A stretch of 64,000 bases of DNA from Sulfitobacter noctilucicola (GTDB lineage: Bacteria > Pseudomonadota > Alphaproteobacteria > Rhodobacterales > Rhodobacteraceae). The DNA lies in NCBI RefSeq assembly GCF_000622385.1, contig NZ_JASD01000008.1, positions 1,426,001 to 1,490,000 on the forward strand, read 5' to 3'. Shown here piece by piece: positions 29,631 to 37,500 of the stretch. The notes under the pieces are model-generated. The model was not told the DNA's origin, searched no databases, and saw nothing but the letters and a program-made list of their open reading frames with translations. A program made the position numbers and the translations under genes. How positions within the stretch are numbered: the first letter of the stretch is position 1; every line of letters begins with the position of its first letter.

Positions 29631-32123
29631 TCAGAACTTCATTTCCAGTGACACGGAAATCTCGCGGCCCGGTGCGACGTAGGTGAATGGCGTGCCCGAA
29701 CGGTAGGCTGCGTCATAGACGGTTTTGTCTGCGACATTGGTGATGCCCATCTTCAGCTTGGCGTTGTCGGCCACGGCGTATTCGCCCAGAAGATCAAAGG
29801 TCAACGCATCCGAAATGGACCTGCCGTTTGCTGCGACGCTGCCCAGATCGATGGAGCCTTGATAGTTGACACGCCCCCCGATCATCAGCCTGTCGGTCAC
29901 CTGATAAGTCGCCAGAATGTTGAGCTGTTCATGGGCCACGTTTGCAACCGACAGTCCGACATTCTCGCTGTCTGCACTTTCCAAGATCTTGCTGTTCATG
30001 AAGTTCGCACCCCCGAACAGGCTCAACCGTTCTGTCACCTTACCGGCGACGCCGAGTTCCAGACCCTGAATGCGGTACTTCAGGGTATCCGATGTCACAG
30101 AGGCACCGCGCGGCCCGACGTCTTCGCGTGCCTGATCCTTGGTCGTTTGGTAAAGCGCGGCAGTCAGCAGAAGGTCTGGTGTAAAGCTGAACTTTGCCCC
30201 AACCTCGAGCGATGTGTTCTCTTCCGGTGCCAGACCTGAACCGTTCGTATCAAGACCGCCATAGAAGCCGCCCCCGGCTTCCAGCTCCTGTCCTGCCGGA
30301 TTGGTCGAGGTCGCCGCTGCCGCATAGACATTCAGGCGATCTGTGACCGCATAGGTCGTGCCAAGGTTCCAGTTGAACATGACGTCATCGCGCGACAGCG
30401 AATATGCCTCTCCGCCGCTGACGCCGGTCCGCTCGATGTCATACATATCGATACGAAGTCCGCCGTTGACCTTCCATCTGTCCGACAAGGTGACTGTGTC
30501 GAGCGCATAAAGGGACGTTGTCTTGACCGTGGTCGCCGTGACATCGGTGCCAAGTTGGGGTTGTTCGCCTGACCAGCAGCCTTCTGCGATAGGGTTGGGG
30601 TTGATGGCGCTGACCGTGCAACCGCGCTGACCATCTGGCGGCAGATAGTCTTCACTGCTCAGATTGGAGTAGCTGAGTTTTTCGATTTCTTCGCGCGATG
30701 TCGCAAACCCGACAACGTATTCGTGCGTGGCACCGGCAAAGCGGCCTTCACCGCTCAATTCAAGCACATTGGCAAGGACTTCCGTCTCTTGATACCAACT
30801 CTTGAAACTCAGCCCGACCTGCCAGTCTTCGGGGTTGGTTGAGTCGTTGTCGCGTAGGCTGCTTGGTGCTGTCAGAACATAGTCGTTCAAGGATCGCGAG
30901 GCACGGAACGTGTTGGTCAGCTTCATGCCATTGTCAAAATCGTACTGTGCTTTTGCTGTGGCAACCGTTTCCTCGTAAACTTGGAAGTCCCGCCCCGGCA
31001 CACCATAGAACGTACTGCGGTCAATGCCGAATTCTGTAACCGGACCAACCAGACCCAGTTCCTCATTGTTCACGTAAGGCACGCCCCAGTCCGGCGTCTG
31101 CTCAATCTTTGTATAACTCAGGTTGCCTTCGAAGGTGAGCGCGTCTGTCGCCTGAAACGTCATCGCCAGCGCGGCACCCTTGCGGTTATCGGCGGCATTG
31201 TCCCGACCGGCCACGTTGCCATCTTGGAGCATTCCGTTGAACCGCAGTTGAAGGCGGTCGTTGATGACCTTGTTGGTGTCGATCGTCTGGCGAACGGTTG
31301 AGGCATCCGTCAAAGTCGTCACGGTGCGGGTAAAATCAATGTCCTGAGTCTTCTTGGAGATTACATCGATTGCGCCGCCTGTGGTGCCGCGCCCGCCGAC
31401 AGTGCCAGCGGGGCCTTTGACGACCTCGACCTGTTCTGTGTTGAAGGTTTCAGCCACACCGGTGCCCGGGCTGCGAACGCCGTCGGTATAGGTATCGTTG
31501 TTGGCTTTGAACCCGCGAATATAGATGTTGTCACCAAACGAATTACCGCCTTCGCCGAAGCCAAGCGAGATGCCCGGCGTGGAGCGCGCCAACTCGCGCA
31601 CGCTGGTGGTGCCAGTGGTTTCAAGCACCTCCTGTGTGATTGCGGTGACTGTCCGCGGGTTATCCTCAAGCGGTCCGGGCATACGGCTGTTGGCGAGCGT
31701 GTTTGCTTTGAACGGTGCGTCAGGATCGGCATAGCTGCTGCCGCCAGCGGCTTCTTTCGCTTCGGCCAGTGCCTGTGCTTTTGCTAGCTGTTGTGCTTCC
31801 CGCTCTGCGGCTTCTTCGGCGGCACACACAGGGGTTCCGGCCAGAGCTGGCGTGCAAACCGTAGGTGTCGCGGCGCGTGGCTTTGCGGCGCGGCGGGGTG
31901 CCGGCTTCGCCTTGACCGGCGCGCGTGCAGTCTTGCGTGGTGGAGTTGGCTCTTCTGTAGTCTCTACCTCGACTGTGGGCAGAACGATCAGGTCAGTGTC
32001 CTGCGCCGAGCCGCTGGTGGCCATACAAGCCATTGCCAGAGAGGCACCAAAGCCCCCGACAACAAGTGAAGATTTTCTGTGGTGTTTGCCCGCGTTCGCG
32101 GTGCGTTCAGGTGTACGATACAT
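29631..32123 (-). CDS. TonB-dependent siderophore receptor (outer membrane)
   Basis: An 830-residue outer-membrane receptor. After a twin-lysine/hydrophobic signal (ending ATSGSAQD) comes an unusually Pro/Lys/Arg-rich stretch (TEEPTPPRKTARAPVKAKPAP), then a plug with SVRELARSTPGISLGFGEG and NIYIRGFKANNDTYTDGVR, the siderophore-receptor subclass signature, and a 22-strand barrel ending GREISVSLEMKF with terminal phenylalanine. The relatives are Fiu/CatA-type receptors for catecholate siderophores, but the substrate cannot be read. The longest frame starts at a TTG at 32147; GCGAGGGA precedes the ATG at 32123, which was chosen. It opens the operon with piuC, exbB, exbD and tonB. No clear Fur, Irr or RirA box was found upstream. 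Confidence 0.92.
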   Translation of the reverse strand: MYRTPERTANAGKHHRKSSLVVGGFGASLAMACMATSGSAQDTDLIVLPTVEVETTEEPTPPRKTARAPVKAKPAPRRAAKPRAATPTVCTPALAGTPVCAAEEAAEREAQQLAKAQALAEAKEAAGGSSYADPDAPFKANTLANSRMPGPLEDNPRTVTAITQEVLETTGTTSVRELARSTPGISLGFGEGGNSFGDNIYIRGFKANNDTYTDGVRSPGTGVAETFNTEQVEVVKGPAGTVGGRGTTGGAIDVISKKTQDIDFTRTVTTLTDASTVRQTIDTNKVINDRLQLRFNGMLQDGNVAGRDNAADNRKGAALAMTFQATDALTFEGNLSYTKIEQTPDWGVPYVNNEELGLVGPVTEFGIDRSTFYGVPGRDFQVYEETVATAKAQYDFDNGMKLTNTFRASRSLNDYVLTAPSSLRDNDSTNPEDWQVGLSFKSWYQETEVLANVLELSGEGRFAGATHEYVVGFATSREEIEKLSYSNLSSEDYLPPDGQRGCTVSAINPNPIAEGCWSGEQPQLGTDVTATTVKTTSLYALDTVTLSDRWKVNGGLRIDMYDIERTGVSGGEAYSLSRDDVMFNWNLGTTYAVTDRLNVYAAAATSTNPAGQELEAGGGFYGGLDTNGSGLAPEENTSLEVGAKFSFTPDLLLTAALYQTTKDQAREDVGPRGASVTSDTLKYRIQGLELGVAGKVTERLSLFGGANFMNSKILESADSENVGLSVANVAHEQLNILATYQVTDRLMIGGRVNYQGSIDLGSVAANGRSISDALTFDLLGEYAVADNAKLKMGITNVADKTVYDAAYRSGTPFTYVAPGREISVSLEMKF

Positions 32124-32806
32124 TTGTCCCTCGCGATGAATGTTCAACTATTACGCTGGCTACTCAGGCTGAGGTTTGCTCGCTTTATTCGGGAACGCTT
32201 AATCTGACTATTTTAGTAAGTAAATATTAAATGCTATGATTTTCATAAGTAATCGAGGCCCAAGCGTGTGCACGGGTAAATATCCATTGCGGGTTACTCG
32301 AACTTGGTACGGTATATAAAATAAGGGTTTGGGCATAACCGCATGTCTGTCAGGTGCGAACCATCTAGCGTGGAGAACAACCCATCCGACTTTGTTTAAA
32401 GAGCTTTTTTGCGCATTCGCATTTGAGCAAGCGACGCACTAGGTCTGACGGGACCCGCGAATAAAAAGAATCGCTCTGCCACGGCCAACATGCGAGATCA
32501 GTATCTCTTCGAGCGTTATTACCACAGTGGGCAGGGACGGAACGCGACAAAGCGCGCTATGATAGAAAGAGAATCGCACATGTAACTGCATGGATGCTGC
32601 CCAGATGGACGTGGTATTGCAGCCACAGTGAGTTTTTCTTGAGCCCAAAGTGTCCTTCACTTGGCTTACAGGTCTTTGAAGTTAACCAAAAACCCTTGCA
32701 TGCTGTGTCCCGTCACGATTAGCCTGTGATCGAATTTGTAGTATTATCAGTCGAATTAGTAATTATTTTTTCCGACTGCCTGATTTGAATGTTTGGAGGG
32801 TGCCAT
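32124..32806. other. 683-base divergent intergenic region, no supported gene
   Basis: It separates the leftward receptor from the rightward tpsBA pair. The part next to the receptor (about 32195-32260) is AT-rich and palindromic in places (TAAATATTAAAT) and is the likely promoter of the iron operon. Two short frames on the minus strand (32365-32550 and 32439-32660) have no ribosome site or known similarity and are not called. The 100 bases before tpsB are also AT-rich (ATTAGTAATTATTTTTT) and probably hold its promoter. Confidence 0.5.
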
Positions 32807-34555
32807 ATGGTAACCGGAAACTCGCGCCGTAAATCTGTTGCCGCAAGGCTGATTTCCGCAGCGTTGTTTGTTATTGCTGCGGGGCTTGGCGCACCACAAA
32901 TCGGGTACGCGCAAGACACCACGACCGCCAGCTCGGTTACTCCTGAAAACTTCGCGCCACCTTTGCAAAAGCTGAATGGCGCTATTGTGTTCTCTGGTGC
33001 GACGGGAAGTCAGGCTCCCGCTGGCGCGGAGAAGATCGGGATCACACTGTCAGACGTCAACCTGCAAGGTGGTCTGCCTCAGATGGCCGAAGCCAATGCG
33101 CGGTTGTCCGAAAAGCTGACTAACGGACGGGTTGCGGTCTCTGACCTGTTTAACGAAGTGGCAGCGCTTGAAGAAGCCTACGCAAATGCGGGTTATGTTT
33201 TGGCGCGTATCGTGTTGCCACAACAAAGCCTGCGTGATGGCGGTGTTTTGCGCGTCGCAGTTGTTGACGGTTTTGTTGAAACTGTCGATACCACTGCCGC
33301 GCCACCGGAAATTCAAAAGCGGATCGACCGCCTGACGGCCCCTCTGGTCAACCGCAAGGGGATCACACTACGCCAGCTTGAGCGGCAATTGTTGCTGGCT
33401 GGCGATACGGCCGGTGTTGCACTTGGTTCTGCGCTGGGTCAGGGCAACCTTCCGGGCGGCACGGTTCTGACGCTGGAGCCGGAGTATAAGAAGATCACAG
33501 GCTTTGTCGGGTTTGATAACAACATCACGGACTCACTCGGTAATTTCAATCTGAGTGCCGGTGTCGAGTTCAACAGCCCCTTCGGCTTTGGGGAGACCTT
33601 TTACGCCCGCGCCTCAGGAAGTCCTTCCGACTATTTTGGCAGCGATCCGCAATACCGCGTGCTGGCTGGTGGTTTTATTCTGCCCATCGGCGGCGACGGT
33701 CTGGCGCTTAATGGTGAAATCACATCCAGCGATACAACACCGGATGACGTGCTGTCGCCTACGCGCTCCAACTTCGACCGTCAGTCGCTGCGCCTGATCT
33801 ATCCGTTTGTGCGCTCACGGCAGGTCAACGTGACCACCCAGTTTTCCATCGACCGCCAGCACGACAGTCAGGACCTGATCGCCGGTGGCGGTACGACACC
33901 CATTTACGACGACAAGATTACTGCGCTGCGCTTGAGTGGCAGTCTCAGCTATATTCACGATGATGGTGCCTTCAGTGACGTAGGCGCTGTTTTGTCACGC
34001 GGTGTGGATGCGCTGGGCGCGCGCACGCTGGATGATGTCGGTGCCGGCACACCGCTGTCGCGGCAAGGCGCGGATGCAAAGTTCACCAAGCTTAGCCTTT
34101 CGGGATATCATCAGCGGTCATTGTCGGACAGCATTGTGCTGTCGATAACGGGCCGCGCACAGATGTCATTTGGCGATCCGCTTTTGACATCTGAACAGTT
34201 CGGCTTGTCAGGTGCGCGCGAGCTGTCGGGTTTTGAACCCGGTGAGTTGCGCGGCGACAGTGGTTGGCTGATCCGTGCAGAGGTCGCACATAATACAAAG
34301 ACGACATTCGGTGAGACGCCGGTACTGCTAAGCCCTTATGCCTTTGTGGCTGTGGGTGGCGTTTCAATCGAACAGCCCACAGTCGTGGAGCGGGACAATG
34401 AAGGCGCCCACTCCTTCGGCGTCGGGCTGGATTTATTTTCACAGACAGAATCAAGATTTAGAGCAAGTAGTTTGAGGGTCGAAGTGGCCAGAGGAGAACG
34501 GGACAATGGTTCGGACAACACGCGTTTCAGCATTTCGGGCAATTTCCGCTTCTGA
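32807..34555 (+). CDS. Two-partner secretion transporter TpsB (ShlB/FhaC/HecB family)
   Basis: A 582-residue Omp85-superfamily pore that exports its TpsA partner through the outer membrane. The signal peptide (RLISAALFVIAAGLGAPQIGYA-QD) is followed by POTRA domains at about residues 60-230; the second carries EAYANAGYVLARIVLPQQ and LRVAVVDGFVE, the ShlB-type POTRA signature. The barrel follows, with the conserved RGD-like loop region seen as ELRGDSGWLIRAEV (VRGY/GRGD-type motif changed to LRGDSG) and a terminal phenylalanine (FSISGNFRF). GGAGGGTG before ATG 32807 decides the start over 32789. The end overlaps tpsA by 50 bases. Confidence 0.9.
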   Translation: MVTGNSRRKSVAARLISAALFVIAAGLGAPQIGYAQDTTTASSVTPENFAPPLQKLNGAIVFSGATGSQAPAGAEKIGITLSDVNLQGGLPQMAEANARLSEKLTNGRVAVSDLFNEVAALEEAYANAGYVLARIVLPQQSLRDGGVLRVAVVDGFVETVDTTAAPPEIQKRIDRLTAPLVNRKGITLRQLERQLLLAGDTAGVALGSALGQGNLPGGTVLTLEPEYKKITGFVGFDNNITDSLGNFNLSAGVEFNSPFGFGETFYARASGSPSDYFGSDPQYRVLAGGFILPIGGDGLALNGEITSSDTTPDDVLSPTRSNFDRQSLRLIYPFVRSRQVNVTTQFSIDRQHDSQDLIAGGGTTPIYDDKITALRLSGSLSYIHDDGAFSDVGAVLSRGVDALGARTLDDVGAGTPLSRQGADAKFTKLSLSGYHQRSLSDSIVLSITGRAQMSFGDPLLTSEQFGLSGARELSGFEPGELRGDSGWLIRAEVAHNTKTTFGETPVLLSPYAFVAVGGVSIEQPTVVERDNEGAHSFGVGLDLFSQTESRFRASSLRVEVARGERDNGSDNTRFSISGNFRF

Positions 34556-37500
34556 TCGCTGGGGCAGCACCAGACTGGCACCGCTAACCCTTGTTGTATT
34601 GGGTTTGCTGCTGCCAAATGGTGCGTTTGCGCAGGATACCCTGCCGCAAAACGGAACTGTCGTGCAGGGCAGCGTCGATATTACGACGCCCACACCGGGG
34701 CAGATGATCCTCAATCAGGGCAGTGACCGTGCTGTGCTGAACTGGGGTTCTTTCTCCATCGGTAAGAACAACACCGTCGATATCCGGCAGCCTGATACAT
34801 CCAGTGCGATCCTGAACAGGGTCACAGGGGGCACCACCAGCCAGATCCACGGACAACTGAAAGCCAATGGTCAGGTCTTTGTGGTGAACCCGAACGGGTT
34901 GTTCATTGGCAAGGATGGTCAGGTCAGCGCGGGCGGCGGCTTTGTCGGCTCGACACTTGATACCAACGACGACGATTTCATGGCGGGCAGGTTGCGGTTT
35001 GAGGGGAATGGCAACTCTGCCGAAGTATCCAACGCGGGTCGTGTTGTGATCGGACGCGGCGGTTTTGCCGCACTGCTGGGGGGGCGTGTGTCGAACTCCG
35101 GTGTTGTGATGGTTCCCATGGGCCGCATCGGCTTTGGTGCGGGCGAACGCGCCACATTGGATTTCTCGGGCGACCAGTTCTTGCAAATCGAGGTTCCCTC
35201 AGAGGGAAATGATGACGAGACGCGCGCGCTGATTGAACATTCAGGCACAGTTTCCGCTGAAGGCGGTTCGATTGAAATGCGCGCGGCTACTGCACGCCAT
35301 GCAGCACGCCATGCGATCAATCTGTCAGGTGTGGCCGAAGCCAGCTCGGTTTCCGTGCGCGGTGGTACGATCATTCTGGGCGGCGGTGCAGGCGGTCGCG
35401 TAACCGTTTCCGGCAAGGTGAGGACCAAGGCCAAAAAGCCAGCGCGCCCGGCAGTTGTTGTGGCGCAATCCCCTCGGCCGAAGCCCAAGCGCGGCGGTGG
35501 CGACATCACCATTCTGGGCCGCGATATTGAGCTGACCGGAGCAGAGATCGACGCAAGCGGCGGTGACGGAGCAGGGGTCATCCACATCGGCGGCGCTTTC
35601 AAAGGCGGTGACAGTTTGCCTTCCGCGCTGTACCTGAGTGTTGATGCGGCAACTTCTATCAACGCGGATGCGATCAGCACCGGTGACGGTGGCCGCGTGG
35701 TCCTCTGGTCGGATATCCATACCGATTTTGACGGCAATATCACGGCGCGTGGCGGTGAGCTGGGCGGTGACGGCGGCTTTGTCGAAGTCTCGGGTAAAGA
35801 AACGCTCGCATTTGGCGGTATGGTAGACACCAGCGCGGTCAAAGGTGCATTCGGCACGCTGCTGCTCGATCCTTATAACGTTTTTATTGAAGATGTGCCG
35901 GGCAATACCAATGGTGCATTCAGCGGTACAGGCACGGTTACCTTTGATCCATCCGGAGACGATTCTGTTGTTTCCGTGACGCAACTCGAAACCTTCCTTG
36001 GTCTTAACAACGTCACGATCGAAACCAACACCGGCGGTGCCCAGAACGGCGACATTACCGTGAACGCTGACGTCGACTGGGCGTCCGGCACCATCCTGAG
36101 GTTTAATGCGGTTGGCGATGTCGTATTGAACGCAGCCGTAAATGGCAGCGGCAGTACTTTTGAGATCAACGCCGGTGGTGTCGTGACGACGGGCGCGGGC
36201 GGCGTGGTTAACGTAGGCCGCTTTGATCTGGAAAACGGCGATTGGTTCCAGAACGCTGCGCTTCTGCCCGGCTTTGCTGCAGATGATTTCTTTTTGGACG
36301 GCGGCACCAGCTTCCTGCGTGCCACGGGCGGTAGCGGAACCGCCCTTGATCCTTACCAACTTATCGACATCTATGGCTTTCAGGGCATGGGGTCACAGGC
36401 GTTCAATACAACTGGCTTTGCTCTGGCCGGACCCATCGACGCATCTGTCACAGCAACATGGAACGGCGGCAACGGCTTCCAGAAGATCGAGGGTATTTTC
36501 CCGGGCTTTCGCGGATCATTGGATGGTCAGGGCAATACCGTTTCAAACCTTACGTCTGCTGGCACAGAGGCAGGCGTATTCGGTCTTACAACCGGTGCCG
36601 ACATTTCCAACCTCAGCTTCACGGGAATTTCCATCACAGGTACCGATAACATCGGTGGGGTGATCAATACCACGCGACTCGGTACACAGGTAACGAACGT
36701 CACTGTCAGCGGGAACATCAACGTCGTTGACGGTGCGAATGTCGGCGGCATTGTTGGATCACTCGAAGGTGGATCAACTCTCGATAATGGTAATTTCGCA
36801 GGCAACATAATTTCTACAGATACGGACGATGTGGACCTGAATCTTGGCGGTGTCGTAGGATCGAACTCGACGAGTACGATCTCAGACAGCAGCTTTACCG
36901 GAACGATCATCGAGGGCGGTATCACGTCCGGTGTGACGCGTCGGGTTGGCGGTGTAGTCGGTGACAACCGTGGGACGGTGGATACTGTCGCAGCCGCAGG
37001 ATCGCTGACCACTGGCGGTACGGGCGGTGAATTGTTTGCAGGCGGCATCGCTGGCGAAAACCAATCTATCGAAGGCATTGTGGACAGCGGCGCAAGCGTG
37101 AACGTCGCCGCTACTGTGAGCCAGTCGTTCGGCGCGACAATCGGGGGTCTTGCGGGCAACAACATCGGTACCATCACGGATTCTTCGGCGACCGGCTCTG
37201 TCACCGTCGATGCAGTCGGTGGTGCACTGCAGGTCGGTGGATTGATCGGCAACAATGCAAACACTGCGGTGCGTCCTGTAGATGATGTGACGGCAAGCGG
37301 AAGCGTCGATGTCACGATCAATGCCGCAACAGAGAGTTTCGCGGTTGCGGATATCGGCGGCCTTGTGGGGACGAATACCGGACCAATCAACAGAGCGGCC
37401 TCATTGGGCAGCGATGTAATTGTATCCGCAACGGCACATGCACCAACTGTCGGCGGTTTCGCCGGTACAAATTCGGGCTCGGTCACGGATGGCCTTGCGT

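Noticed and set aside
32195..32260. Fur, Irr or RirA box upstream of the siderophore receptor
   Set aside because: AT-rich and partly palindromic but no match to a known consensus that I could support.
35325..36359. 344-codon open frame on the minus strand opposite tpsA
   Set aside because: GC-rich repeat-coding sequence of tpsA keeps the antisense frame open; no ribosome site and an unnatural composition.
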